Origin: Shewanella hafniensis
Lineage (GTDB): Bacteria > Pseudomonadota > Gammaproteobacteria > Enterobacterales > Shewanellaceae
NCBI RefSeq assembly: GCF_019655335.1
Contig: NZ_BPFD01000001.1
Location: 62,001-126,000, forward strand
Length of the DNA stretch: 64,000 nt
Reading direction: 5' to 3'
Shown here: positions 8,308 through 16,880 of the stretch, one piece after another
Layout of the letters: every line of letters starts with the position of its first letter
Numbering within the stretch: the stretch's first letter is position 1
The notes under the pieces: generated by a model
What the model was told of the DNA's origin: nothing
Seen by the model: the letters and a program-made list of their open reading frames with translations, nothing else
Database searches by the model: none
Made by a program: the position numbers and the translations under genes

Positions 8308-9324
8308 TTAAAAGTAAAATGAGCTCGGCGAGTCACCTGGCAGAACCAGGTTCTCTTGCTCAAGGCTGATTTTGATTGGTGTTTCAACGGGCTGCTCTGG
8401 CTTATTGGTGCTGATACGCAACCGCTCTTGTGGCGCTTTTCGGTAAGCAGCTAAAACTTGTTCGTCCAGCTCGCCTAATTTATCGGTGGCCAATTGCTTA
8501 TAGTCCACCGTACCCGCCATCATGTAGCGGCTGAGTTTGACCCCAGCATAGTCGGCATGAGCGTAGTTACCCATCATGGCGACCAATTTTGACTGAGCGT
8601 CTCGCATTTCCTCTTTCAAAGATTTAATGTGATTTTCCAGTCGAACCACTTCGGCATGTGCTGAGCAATACTGGCGGGACAGCGATGTCCAGCGGTATTG
8701 GGCTTCACCCTTGGGAACAAAACAATCTTGCTCAGGGCATTTTGACGGTTCTTTTTTAGTTTGAACTAACTCCCAAAACTGAAGCGCCGTTTCTTGCAAT
8801 TCAGTTAAGAACGCCGCGTCTCGTTGTATTTCAAACTCAATCAGTTGATCCTCAAAATAGAAAACCAACCAACCTCGCGTGCTATTGGCGACCAGTATTT
8901 GATGCTGTACTTGCACCCAATACAACTGGTACGCCTCGCTTTGTTCTCGGTGAGCTTGCACATCCTCAAAAACTGACCGGCAAGGACATTTCAGTTCAAC
9001 GGGTTCGCCCGCATCGTTGATGCCATCAAAGCTGGCTCGAAAGATTGCGTTATGATCGGCTTCTGCACACAATGGCAGAAGAAAGTCATTATGCGCATTC
9101 TCAAATGCTCGCCTTGCTTGAGGCTCCAACCGTATACCGCGAAGCACATTTGGATTATTCGACAGGTCTTCCGGTAATACGAATCCAGTTTTTTCTGCCC
9201 ATAATCGCCAAGGTGTTTTGTAGGGTGAACGCCCCATAATAATTGGGGCTTCAGATGCCGTAACCCCTGCAATGCGCCACTGGTGCCATGCAGGAGTACG
9301 TTGTGATAGGTCGATAACCTTCAT
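8308..9324 (-). CDS. exo: Lambda Exo-like (YqaJ) 5'-3' exonuclease
   Basis: This 338-residue YqaJ-family alkaline exonuclease is the SXT/R391 Exo. The N-terminus (WHQWRIAGVTASEA near residues 13-26) is typical of the family. Catalytic acidic residues lie in FDGINDAGEPVELKC (Asp, then Glu-x-Lys near 105-115). A coiled-coil segment (about 225-250) and a Pro-rich tail follow. It resects double-stranded DNA ends so that Bet can anneal the strand, giving RecA-independent recombination that is known to generate hybrid ICEs. It ends SSFYF, a tail shared with two downstream genes. A small gene, orfZ-like, lies between bet and exo. Confidence 0.93.
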   Translation of the reverse strand: MKVIDLSQRTPAWHQWRIAGVTASEAPIIMGRSPYKTPWRLWAEKTGFVLPEDLSNNPNVLRGIRLEPQARRAFENAHNDFLLPLCAEADHNAIFRASFDGINDAGEPVELKCPCRSVFEDVQAHREQSEAYQLYWVQVQHQILVANSTRGWLVFYFEDQLIEFEIQRDAAFLTELQETALQFWELVQTKKEPSKCPEQDCFVPKGEAQYRWTSLSRQYCSAHAEVVRLENHIKSLKEEMRDAQSKLVAMMGNYAHADYAGVKLSRYMMAGTVDYKQLATDKLGELDEQVLAAYRKAPQERLRISTNKPEQPVETPIKISLEQENLVLPGDSPSSFYF

Positions 9325-9385
9325 ATTGTCTCCTTTGAGGGGGAGACTCCCCCGAAGGAGAGAACTCCCCTTCAGGGTTAAGTGG
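9325..9385 (-). promoter_or_regulatory. Two-hairpin leader before exo
   Basis: Hairpin 2 pairs GTCTCC with GGAGAC (9328-9333 with 9342-9347) around the ribosome site. Hairpin 1 (about 9350-9376) pairs CCCTGAAGGGGAG with CTCCTTCGGGG. Confidence 0.75.
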
Positions 9386-9529
9386 TTACTTTGCAGCTTG
9401 TGCTAACGCTGTTTGGTGCTGAACAACACTTGCTTGAACCGAATCAATTGCCGCTTTACCGGCTTGAATCGAACCTACGACAAGGGCAACAACCAATACC
9501 AAGCGAAAAAGTGAGGCTGATTTAGTCAT
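9386..9529 (-). CDS. OrfZ-like 47-residue membrane peptide between bet and exo
   Basis: This 47-codon gene has an ATG at 9529 and a TAA at 9386-9388. The product starts MTKSASLFRL, followed by a hydrophobic stretch (about residues 10-21, VLVVALVVGS), then an Ala/Gln-rich helix. It therefore looks like a one-pass membrane or secreted peptide. It has the same two-hairpin leader as its neighbours, which argues that it is translated. A short open frame of this kind is known between bet and exo in SXT (I recall the name orfZ). Its function is unknown; it may serve mainly to couple translation of exo to bet. Confidence 0.7.
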   Translation of the reverse strand: MTKSASLFRLVLVVALVVGSIQAGKAAIDSVQASVVQHQTALAQAAK

Positions 9530-9611
9530 GGAAGATCTCCAAAAAAAAGACGAGACCTTCCCCCTGACGGGAGAATAATCCCGCCAGGGTTAGTAAAATG
9601 AATGCGTGGCG
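9530..9611 (-). promoter_or_regulatory. Two-hairpin leader before orfZ
   Basis: Hairpin 1 pairs CCCTGGCGGGA with CTCCCGTCAGGG. Hairpin 2 pairs GGAAGGTCTC with GGAGATCTTCC directly before the ATG, enclosing the ribosome site. CATTTTACTAACC precedes hairpin 1. Confidence 0.75.
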
Positions 9612-10430
9612 CTAAGAAGCTAAAGGCTGTGTGAGCGCTTTGGCTGCTTGTTGTTGTGCATTAAATATTTCTTGTTTCGCAAACGTCAGTTCAACACCCT
9701 GAAAATGTTCATTGGCATATTCCAATGCACTATTCCAAGCGTTTGAAGCTTCCGCCCGCTCGATAAGCTTGTAAACAAGCCCTCGGGTTCGATCATCAAC
9801 TTGCTCGGGTGGAATCACTGATGGCTCAACAACGTGTGTTGCTTGGCCTTCGATAATTCGCTCCGCTTCGTCTTGATCGAAAATTCCCACAAAGCCAAAC
9901 GCAATGCGGGAACACTGGATCATGGATTTATGTCTTAGCATTCGCTTAGTGTGCGTCTGCCATGGACCATCTACACGGTAAGGGCCATTTTTGCCGTTAC
10001 CTTCAAAAGGCGGTCGATAGACTTCATCCAGATACTCAGTGATTTTGACTGGGTGCGAACGGTCGCGCCGGTAGATGATGCATTCCATCCATTCCGGGCA
10101 TTCTTTCGCACCATCCAGGGAGACTTTGTTTTCTGAAGTCTTAAACTCCATGCCATCAAACTGGTCGTGTTGATTGATGATGCGAGACCATCCATCGACA
10201 CCTACCACTGGAATAATTCCAGCTTGTTTATCAGGGAACGCAAAAATCTCTTTGGTGAAAGGGTTCAAGCCGTACTGATCTGCAACCACCAAGAGCGCCA
10301 TCATCTGCTCATTGGTCGGTGCACTACCGTCACGTTGCTTGAATGCTGTTGCTTTTAGGGTATCGAACAGTTTGTTTGGATCGACACTAAAGCGCTCAGC
10401 AAAGCGTTGGATTAGCTTTGGTTTTTCCAT
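9612..10430 (-). CDS. bet: Bet/RecT single-strand annealing protein
   Basis: This 272-residue protein of the lambda Bet/RecT family anneals complementary single strands and is the partner of Exo. Family features are the N-terminal FSVDPNKLFDTLKATAF segment, the NPFTKEIFAF motif (about 55-65) and the GVDGWSRIIN motif (about 78-88). I chose the ATG at 10430 because the apparent extension starts at TTG inside the leader and GGAG sits 8 bases upstream of the ATG. It lies downstream of ssb and upstream of orfZ and exo in one operon. The set is expected to act on single-stranded DNA during ICE entry and to recombine co-resident ICEs. Confidence 0.93.
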   Translation of the reverse strand: MEKPKLIQRFAERFSVDPNKLFDTLKATAFKQRDGSAPTNEQMMALLVVADQYGLNPFTKEIFAFPDKQAGIIPVVGVDGWSRIINQHDQFDGMEFKTSENKVSLDGAKECPEWMECIIYRRDRSHPVKITEYLDEVYRPPFEGNGKNGPYRVDGPWQTHTKRMLRHKSMIQCSRIAFGFVGIFDQDEAERIIEGQATHVVEPSVIPPEQVDDRTRGLVYKLIERAEASNAWNSALEYANEHFQGVELTFAKQEIFNAQQQAAKALTQPLAS

Positions 10431-10509
10431 TGTGGACTCCGACAATCAAAGTGGGAGTCTGACCCTGACGGGAAAGTACTCCCGGCTGGGTTAAAGCGTT
10501 TTCGCTCGG
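10431..10509 (-). promoter_or_regulatory. Two-hairpin leader before bet
   Basis: Hairpin 2 pairs GACTCC with GGAGTC and holds the ribosome site just before the ATG. Hairpin 1 pairs CCCAGCCGGGA with TTCCCGTCAGGG, with mismatches. AACCC precedes it, as in the exo and orfZ leaders. Confidence 0.7.
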
Positions 10510-10929
10510 TTAAAAATCTGGTTCAGGATATGTTTGTGCCCAATTACCTTGGGAGCCCGCATCATCTGCCGGTGATGGCTCGGATGCTTTGTTCACACTA
10601 TCAAGAAGCAGAAACTCGTCCGCGTCCACTTCGGTCAATCGATGCTTAATCCCATCTTTCTCCCATGAGCGCGTGCGCTGAGGCCCTTGAACAAAAAGCT
10701 TCGCTCCTTTTTGGATCAAATCTTTTGCCCTTAGCCCTAACTTAAATCCACCACGATCTCGAAAAACGACCCGATGCCATTCTGTATGCTCTTTGAGCTC
10801 ATTGGATTGACGGTCGCGCCATTTTTCAGAAGTGGCCAGTGAAATACTGGTCACTAAATCACCTGATGGATAGGCTCGCGTCTCTGGCTCAGAGCCAACG
10901 TAGCCTATGAGTGTTACTTGGTTTTTCAT
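10510..10929 (-). CDS. ssb: Single-stranded DNA-binding protein
   Basis: This 139-residue SSB has an OB-fold from about residue 3 to 110 (NQVTLIGYVGSEPE..., TEWHRVVF). A short flexible tail ends in PEPDF, the acidic-hydrophobic tip that recruits partners in bacterial SSBs. It coats single-stranded ICE DNA during transfer or recombination and lies directly upstream of bet. It has only a 15-base gap to the preceding gene and no hairpin leader, unlike its neighbours. It is shorter than the host SSB (about 178 aa), as usual for ICE copies. Confidence 0.93.
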   Translation of the reverse strand: MKNQVTLIGYVGSEPETRAYPSGDLVTSISLATSEKWRDRQSNELKEHTEWHRVVFRDRGGFKLGLRAKDLIQKGAKLFVQGPQRTRSWEKDGIKHRLTEVDADEFLLLDSVNKASEPSPADDAGSQGNWAQTYPEPDF

Positions 10930-10944
10930 GATGTTCTCCTTGTC

Positions 10945-11271
10945 TTAGTTGAACTCTGTGCACACAGTCGCTTCTGCCCGGCTGGGCAAAGAAGACTGAC
11001 GACGCAGATAGGTTGGTATTTCGAGTAAAGCCATGTCGTACGGATGTGGCTCTTTGTAAAACGCAGGTGTCAAACGGGGCATACCAGGAGCTTTAGGCAC
11101 CGCCATTGGACGACGTTTTGGTGTTGGTGTGAGCAATCGCTTGATTTGAGTAAGTACAAATCGAAACGGGCGCAAGCATTGACCAGCAAGCAATCGCAAA
11201 AGCGACCAGCTCAGTTTTGCAAGCAACATAATGCCTGCGATTTGGATAATAAATCCGAAGATATATTCCAT
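10945..11271 (-). CDS. Small membrane-anchored protein, first gene of the ssb-bet-exo operon
   Basis: This 108-residue protein has an N-terminal membrane helix (about residues 3-28, FGFIIQIAGIMLLAKL). A basic cytoplasmic segment with several Arg/Lys follows (30-55), then a Pro-rich tail. Its function is unknown. It opens the minus-strand recombination operon, and its leader contains the most perfect two-hairpin structure in the window. Its start ATG 11271 lies immediately after the hairpin-enclosed GGAG. A membrane tether for the single-strand machinery is possible but is only inference. Confidence 0.7.
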   Translation of the reverse strand: MEYIFGFIIQIAGIMLLAKLSWSLLRLLAGQCLRPFRFVLTQIKRLLTPTPKRRPMAVPKAPGMPRLTPAFYKEPHPYDMALLEIPTYLRRQSSLPSRAEATVCTEFN

Positions 11272-11345
11272 TGGTGACTCCTTATGTTGGTTTTGAAGGA
11301 GTCACCCCCAACTGGGGAAAACTCCCCCAGTTGGGTGGTGAAAAG
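11272..11345 (-). promoter_or_regulatory. Two-hairpin leader, most perfect copy
   Basis: Hairpin 2 is a 9-bp perfect pair, GGTGACTCC with GGAGTCACC (11273-11281 with 11298-11306), enclosing the ribosome site. Hairpin 1 is an 11-bp perfect pair, CCCAACTGGGG with CCCCAGTTGGG (11307-11317 with 11325-11335). Confidence 0.8.
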
Positions 11346-11638
11346 GCGAACCGTAAGGAACGCATGGTTGAGCATGTAAAAACATGCAGGCTATTTGTTT
11401 AAGGAGGCTAGCTACCTCTTATTACCACTGATAATACTCAGCGGCGGGCTTCCTTTGAGCTCATGCTCTCAGGCGTAGATATCACTGAAACAGATCAGCA
11501 ATATTTGATAGTCAGTGTAACCGTCTTATCCAGACAGGATAGTTAGAAAGATGCTCAATTCTTCCACCTAGCTGAAAGGCCATTACCTCACAGAGGATTA
11601 GGCTAGGGACTGATTATTGTCATATCAGGAGCAAACTT
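11346..11638. promoter_or_regulatory. Divergent control region between the recombination operon and the s063-like gene
   Basis: The two operons diverge here, so both promoters should lie in this stretch. I see nested inverted repeats: TAAC..GTCT/AGAC..GTTA around 11517-11544, and CCTAGC/GCTAGG (11567-11572 with 11602-11607) enclosing CCTC/GAGG. A CTGAT/ATCAG stem ends at the ribosome site of the plus-strand gene. I could not identify a clear sigma-70 promoter. Control by the ICE activator SetCD is expected from family knowledge. Confidence 0.4.
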
Positions 11639-12241
11639 ATGGCCCAAGCAAAAACCAATTACTCAAAACCCATCTTTGAACAATCATTCACAATTAATAG
11701 CTTACAGGCGCAACGTGTCGTTGACCGTGTTTTTAGACGGACGGTCAGTGCGCTTTACGGAATCGATGTCATCCTGCGCATCATTGGCGATGAGAACGAA
11801 ATTGATGAAGTGGAACAGATCATTAGCCAGTTGATCGAGGATTGCGCTAAAGCGGTAGACAACGAACAAGCTCGTTTGGACAAACTGATGGAGTCCAACG
11901 GCATCGATGAAGTACCTGACTACACCGACCCGATTACCTTCAACGCCAAAATCAGCTCGCCTCAGGTTGGCCAGTTTGTCGGCTTAGTTCGCAAACTCGA
12001 TGCGTTGATGATCTCAATGGACACACTCTGGTTGTCTAGCGTGCTTAGCAACAAACAACGTGTTGATGGCAACTACGCATGGCAACAGCGAATTATCAAA
12101 CTTGCACGACGCATTATTGATATCGAAATTCGAGCACGAAAATCAGCCCAAGCTAAGGGTAAAGAAGCAGAAGTTGAGCAAGCGGTGCCTTCAACCGATG
12201 ACGATATCACTGAAGAGGAAACAGATAACCCCGCCAACTAG
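11639..12241 (+). CDS. DUF1845/AcaB-like protein (s063 homologue)
   Basis: This 200-residue protein resembles the DUF1845 family, known in IncA/C plasmids and at the s063 position of SXT/R391. It is helical (about 20-165), contains the pattern QRVVDRVFRRTVSALYGID near the N-terminus, and ends in an acidic tail. In IncA/C plasmids a relative (AcaB) acts as a DNA-binding activator of transfer genes; the same role here is inferred. It is the only plus-strand gene in the left half, with AGGAGC before the ATG. A clear terminator follows. Confidence 0.75.
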   Translation: MAQAKTNYSKPIFEQSFTINSLQAQRVVDRVFRRTVSALYGIDVILRIIGDENEIDEVEQIISQLIEDCAKAVDNEQARLDKLMESNGIDEVPDYTDPITFNAKISSPQVGQFVGLVRKLDALMISMDTLWLSSVLSNKQRVDGNYAWQQRIIKLARRIIDIEIRARKSAQAKGKEAEVEQAVPSTDDDITEEETDNPAN

Positions 12242-12246
12242 GAAAA

Positions 12247-12272
12247 TAGCCCCTAATGAAGGGGCTTTAATT
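12247..12272 (+). terminator. Terminator of the s063-like gene
   Basis: AGCCCC (12248-12253) pairs with GGGGCT (12261-12266), followed by TTTAATTAT. It lies six bases after the stop codon. Further right, 12304-12327 holds an AT-rich palindrome between the convergent ends of this gene and the BCCT gene. Confidence 0.85.
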
Positions 12273-12341
12273 ATACAGTAGGTTTTAGCACTTTTTTTGT
12301 CGAAGAATTTTATAAGCTATAAATTCTCTTAGTTGCTGCGC

Positions 12342-13976
12342 TTATAGCCTCGGTTCATCTATCAAGCCTTTTACTAAGGAAACAGTTGCAACAAGCAGAA
12401 CAATGGTAAAAGGTAGGCCTGTGGTCACGGCCATTGCTTGAGCTGCTGCTAAACCACCACCAAGCATTAACGCAATCGCAACTAAGCCTTCAAACGTACA
12501 CCAGAATACGCGTTGAGGCGTTGGCGCATCGACCTTACCGCCCGCGGCAATAGTATCAATAACCAGTGAACCAGAGTCGGAAGAGGTAATGAAGAATACC
12601 ACCACCAAAATAATGCCGACAAAAGATGTAATTTCAGCTAGCGGCATCACATCTAACATGGCAAATAGTTTTAATGGTAATTCTGCCTTGAACACAGCTT
12701 CATAACCATCGCTCACGTATTGGCTTATAGCGTTACCACCAAAAGCGGTCATCCATAACACACAAACAGAGGAAGGGATAAGGGTAACGCAAATAATGAA
12801 CTCACGAACTGAACGACCACGAGATACACGCGCAATGAACATACCGACAAATGGTGACCAAGAAATCCACCACGCCCAGTAGAATGCTGTCCAACCTTGA
12901 GAATAGTTTACGTCTTCTCGTCCAAATGGCATTGATAGGGCAGGAATATTAGCCACATATGACACTATATTTTCGAAGAAGCCAGTTAAAATCGCGATCG
13001 TCGGGCCGACAATAATAACGAAAAGCAGTAAAAGCGCAGCGAGCCCCATGTTGATCTCAGATAAGATTTTCACACCTTTGTCTAGTCCCGCAACAACTGA
13101 GATTAAAGCAAGTGCGGTGATGCCAATAATCAATAGTACCTGCGTAGTATTCGTCATTGGAACATCAAACAGGAAGTTCAAACCCGTTGCGGCTTGAGAC
13201 GCACCGTAACCTAGAGACGTTGCCAGACCAAAAACTGTCGCTACAACGGCAAGAATGTCGATAATGTGACCAGTCCAACCCCATACACGCTCACCAAACA
13301 GTGGGTAAAAAATGGATCGCATGGTAAGTGGTAAGCCTTTGTTAAACGAGAAAATCGCCAAACCAAGAGCCAATAGAGCATAGATTGACCACGGATGAAG
13401 CGCCCAGTGGTAAATCGTCGCCGCCATGCCTAGTGCAGATGCGGCACTTGCATCGCCTTCTGCACCACCTAGAGGGGCCCAGTCAGTACGAACACCGTTC
13501 TCAACGTTCACGCCACCAATAGCAGAACTAAAATGAGACATAGGTTCTGATACACCAAAGAACACCAGACCGATACCCATACCTGCTGCAAAGAGCATTG
13601 CCAGCCAACCCGCATAGGAATAATCTGGCGTCGCTTCAGTACCACCGATTCGCACGCGACCTAGCGGTGTAAAAATCAACCCAACACAGACAATGACAAA
13701 AATATTGCCAGATGCAAGAAAGAACCAATCCAAATGGTGTAACAAACCCGCTCTTAGATCTGCGAAAAACGGCTCTACCTGTTCTCGAAATAATAGTGTT
13801 ACTACAACAAACAGGATGATTGCTAAACCAGAAATTGCAAAAACACGGTTATGAATATCAAGGCCAAACGGGCCTACTTTTAACGCGACGTTATCCTGAC
13901 CAATTTGATAGTCAGTGTCTATCGCGTTTACCTTTCCATCGGGGCGTTGAATGCCACCGTTATTATCGGTGCTCAC
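12342..13976 (-). CDS. BCCT-family betaine/carnitine/choline transporter
   Basis: This 544-residue inner-membrane protein has about twelve hydrophobic helices. BCCT signatures include GIGLVFFGVSEP, GWTGHIIDILAV and WAWWISWSPFVGMFIARVSRGR, the family's conserved Trp-rich helix-8 substrate region. It imports quaternary amines such as glycine betaine, driven by Na+ or H+, and so supports osmotic tolerance. It starts at GTG (13976), with AAGGAGAT seven bases upstream. It is cargo in the traN-s063 hotspot and looks chromosomal in origin. Substrate cannot be fixed from sequence alone. Confidence 0.92.
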   Translation of the reverse strand: MSTDNNGGIQRPDGKVNAIDTDYQIGQDNVALKVGPFGLDIHNRVFAISGLAIILFVVVTLLFREQVEPFFADLRAGLLHHLDWFFLASGNIFVIVCVGLIFTPLGRVRIGGTEATPDYSYAGWLAMLFAAGMGIGLVFFGVSEPMSHFSSAIGGVNVENGVRTDWAPLGGAEGDASAASALGMAATIYHWALHPWSIYALLALGLAIFSFNKGLPLTMRSIFYPLFGERVWGWTGHIIDILAVVATVFGLATSLGYGASQAATGLNFLFDVPMTNTTQVLLIIGITALALISVVAGLDKGVKILSEINMGLAALLLLFVIIVGPTIAILTGFFENIVSYVANIPALSMPFGREDVNYSQGWTAFYWAWWISWSPFVGMFIARVSRGRSVREFIICVTLIPSSVCVLWMTAFGGNAISQYVSDGYEAVFKAELPLKLFAMLDVMPLAEITSFVGIILVVVFFITSSDSGSLVIDTIAAGGKVDAPTPQRVFWCTFEGLVAIALMLGGGLAAAQAMAVTTGLPFTIVLLVATVSLVKGLIDEPRL

Positions 13977-14166
13977 GGATAATCTCCTTAAAAATACGTG
14001 ACCAAATTTAAATTACTTTCTTCGGAGTCTGAGTGATGAAACCTCCCATCACTACCAAACACATGTTCAAAAAACATAGTTCTTATAAGCGGTTACTCAG
14101 TCCGCCATCATAATCGCAAAGCCCCTACCTTTCATTGCATTTTATTGCCTTCATCATAAACAACGC

Positions 14167-14913
14167 TTATTGCCAAATCGAAGAGATTGGCATGTTTCGA
14201 TTAAAATGATGTTGCAACTGTGCTTGAAACAGTTCAGCAGTTGCCAGCGCATCGGTCAAAGCATGATGAGGTTGATAAGCAGGAAGGCGATACCTTTCAC
14301 GAGCATGTCCCAGCCTGACAGAGCCTGGCTTCTTACCTTTTAACTTATTGAATAGGCCACTGCATTCACGGCGCTGTATCGCATGTTCAATGTCTAGCGT
14401 ATCGACAACGGGAAACTGTATCCCCTCCCCAATACTATTTAGCAACGCGTTATTAAAAAACAGCCTTTCGATATTTTTATAATGAACAAGCACAACTTTG
14501 CCTGACAGCGCATCCAATATTTCCCCTAAAATGTGGGTTAATTGGGGCGCGTTTTTGACTTCAGAATCAGTGATGCCATGAATCACGACTGACTCTTCGT
14601 TTAACTCACGATTAGGATTAACAACCCAATGCGCAGAGCCACTACATTGAACACGATCAATAGTAAACGGCACAAGTCCAATCGTGAGAATTGCATCCTC
14701 TTCCGCATTCAAACCTGTCGTTTCAAAATCTACCGAGACAAACGGCACTTCCTCAATTGGTGTTTCCCCATTAACCATCGGTGTCGAGTAATAACGTTTG
14801 AGCCTCTCGTCTCTTACTTCTTTCGCGAGCTGTTTGAATAACGTTGACCACTCTGGCGTCCGAGACGTATCCAACAACGGCTGATCTTTTGCTGCCTTTT
14901 TTGAGAACCACAT
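14167..14913 (-). CDS. DnaQ-like DEDD 3'-5' exonuclease
   Basis: This 248-residue protein has an exonuclease domain from about residue 58. ExoI is FVSVDFETTGL (D-x-E). ExoII lies around VLVHYKNIERLFFN, and ExoIII is HHALTDALATAELF (the His and Asp of DEDDh). The start overlaps the upstream stop as TAATG, so it is translationally coupled to the cNMP/CBS protein. In many gammaproteobacteria this pair sits next to acetate-uptake genes; here it is on the ICE without them. Its substrate is unknown. Confidence 0.88.
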   Translation of the reverse strand: MWFSKKAAKDQPLLDTSRTPEWSTLFKQLAKEVRDERLKRYYSTPMVNGETPIEEVPFVSVDFETTGLNAEEDAILTIGLVPFTIDRVQCSGSAHWVVNPNRELNEESVVIHGITDSEVKNAPQLTHILGEILDALSGKVVLVHYKNIERLFFNNALLNSIGEGIQFPVVDTLDIEHAIQRRECSGLFNKLKGKKPGSVRLGHARERYRLPAYQPHHALTDALATAELFQAQLQHHFNRNMPISSIWQ

Positions 14914-16793
14914 TATTTGCTACTTCTCTGGTATCGGAACTTGATGAAGCTCTGTGCATCACTAAGGATTTGGAAAGCAGCTTTTAAGTTTCGGCGCTCA
15001 AACTCTGACATGTTCTCTGGCTCAATGTTATTATCTGGTTCATCTCCATTTTCGATATCGAGTGCTTGATGACGAATTCGAACCATGTAGATCAATTCCA
15101 TTGCATCCCTCAAGTCCATTCCTCGCCCTTTAGGTAAGATGCCCGCATCATTGATATCGTCTAAACGGTCGAACGAGTTTTGCGAACGGGAACCAATTGC
15201 CAATGAATGTACTCGAATCAAATCTGCCAATGGCGCAGTACCTCTTCTTTTCAAGTTAATAGAATTGCGGTGACGACCATCTTTTTCCATAACAAAATCT
15301 TTGAAGAAGCCCAATGGCGGTGTACGACGTATCGCGTTGTAAGCCATACATGCAAGGAAGCGGTTATTTCTTTTCGCTCTTCTCGCAATAAAGCTGCTTA
15401 ATTGCTCCGCCCATTTCACTCGCCCATGAACACCGAGGAGATCAAAAAAGATATTACTATTTAACAACCTCTCAGGGGTTGGATTGTCTATCCAGTTTCC
15501 AAAGCATTCTTCCCATTCTGCACGAGTTTTTCGCCATTCTGGGTTGGTAGCCATAATATCTCCAGTACAGTAAGCATAGCCGCATGCTGCTAAACCATCA
15601 CAAACAAATTTGGCAAACTTTTCAAAGTACTCCCCGTGCATCTCAACATCATAACTGTTGTCGAGAATAAGGGCGTTGTCTTGGTCCGTTACAATTAACT
15701 GTTCATCCCTGGCCATCGATCCCATCGCGACCAAACAATACGGAATTGGCGCAGGGCCAAGCTCTTGCTCTGCTAATTCAGCCAAACGCTGTTTAAAGCT
15801 ACTACCAATGACCGACATGGCTCGACCAATCATATGAGCGTTGGCATCTTCATTCACCATTCGTACAAAGCAGTCTTTCACTTGTTCAGAAACTTGTTTG
15901 AGATCTTCAACGCTGGTTTGTTGGAAGATAGAGCTAACGAGCAGCAAGCTGTTTTGAGATTCATAACGGACAATATCCGTCATGCCAATAATTCCTATCG
16001 GCTTTTTATCTTTTAAAATTGGGAGATGGTGCACGTTGTAGCGCAACATGGTTAACATGGCTTCAAAGACATAAGCGTTGTAATCCAGAGACACCACGTC
16101 ATAACTCATGACCTCACTCACTGGGATATTGGTATCAATACCCTGAGCTAATACGCGAATGCATAGATCGCGATCAGTCAATATTCCAAGTAGTTGTTCA
16201 TCATCTTCTTCTGTGAGTTCTTCTGCTGGGCGAACAATAAGCAAAGAGGTGACATTTTCCTCCGCCATCAGTATCGCGGCTTCTTGAATCGATGCCGTCG
16301 CCTCCAACGTTACCGGATCTCTCGCTAAGATCTTACGTGCCTTGGCAGTGGTAAAGTCATTTCTTTCTGAGCGGCTGGATATTGCGCTTCGCAAACGCGC
16401 GCTGTCTTCCAGTTCCATATAGTCAGCAAAGTTTTCAAACTCATCACAAAGCTCGTTGAAAATATCCTCCGGAATACAGTAAACCAAGGTGTCTTCTATC
16501 GCTTTGGCAGGCATACGCACACGGTTGTTCATTAACAACCCCATCTGTCCAAACAGTCCACCAGCGTCAATCCTGTTATAGAGTTCGCCTTTACGTCGGT
16601 AGATCTCCACAGCGCCGCTTCTCACCATATATAAGTCGCGGATCATGTCTCCAAAATTGAGTATTTCTGTGCCTTGCCGAAAGTATGCAACCTCTGCATT
16701 TAGAGCGATCTTTTTTAACTGCTCTTCGGGTAGATCATCGAAAGGTGGATACTGGCTAATGAATTTTAACACTTCTAACTGTTCAGATTGCAT
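14913..16793 (-). CDS. cNMP-binding/CBS/DUF294 nucleotidyltransferase protein
   Basis: This 626-residue multidomain protein has an N-terminal cyclic-nucleotide-binding fold (about 15-125, with GGLFGQMGLL). A pair of CBS domains follows (about 160-285, LLGILTDRDL and GIIGMTDIVR). A DUF294 nucleotidyltransferase has GSMARDEQLIVTDQDNALI near 355-375, and a DUF294 C-terminal helical domain comes last. The nucleotidyltransferase keeps the GS and DxD metal-binding pattern. It is probably a signalling protein responding to nucleotides. It forms an operon with the exonuclease downstream. It is cargo and not part of the ICE core. Confidence 0.88.
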   Translation of the reverse strand: MQSEQLEVLKFISQYPPFDDLPEEQLKKIALNAEVAYFRQGTEILNFGDMIRDLYMVRSGAVEIYRRKGELYNRIDAGGLFGQMGLLMNNRVRMPAKAIEDTLVYCIPEDIFNELCDEFENFADYMELEDSARLRSAISSRSERNDFTTAKARKILARDPVTLEATASIQEAAILMAEENVTSLLIVRPAEELTEEDDEQLLGILTDRDLCIRVLAQGIDTNIPVSEVMSYDVVSLDYNAYVFEAMLTMLRYNVHHLPILKDKKPIGIIGMTDIVRYESQNSLLLVSSIFQQTSVEDLKQVSEQVKDCFVRMVNEDANAHMIGRAMSVIGSSFKQRLAELAEQELGPAPIPYCLVAMGSMARDEQLIVTDQDNALILDNSYDVEMHGEYFEKFAKFVCDGLAACGYAYCTGDIMATNPEWRKTRAEWEECFGNWIDNPTPERLLNSNIFFDLLGVHGRVKWAEQLSSFIARRAKRNNRFLACMAYNAIRRTPPLGFFKDFVMEKDGRHRNSINLKRRGTAPLADLIRVHSLAIGSRSQNSFDRLDDINDAGILPKGRGMDLRDAMELIYMVRIRHQALDIENGDEPDNNIEPENMSEFERRNLKAAFQILSDAQSFIKFRYQRSSK

Positions 16794-16880
16794 TAAATAT
16801 CCCTTGGGTTAAACAGCCCGTCAATACATGCTATAAATGTAAACTGTAGTGAATTATTGTTTTGCGTAACAAAGCCAAAC

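Noticed and set aside
12304..12327. AT-rich palindrome as terminator of the BCCT gene
   Set aside because: On the minus strand it is followed by an A run, not a T run; it may only be an AT-rich dyad.
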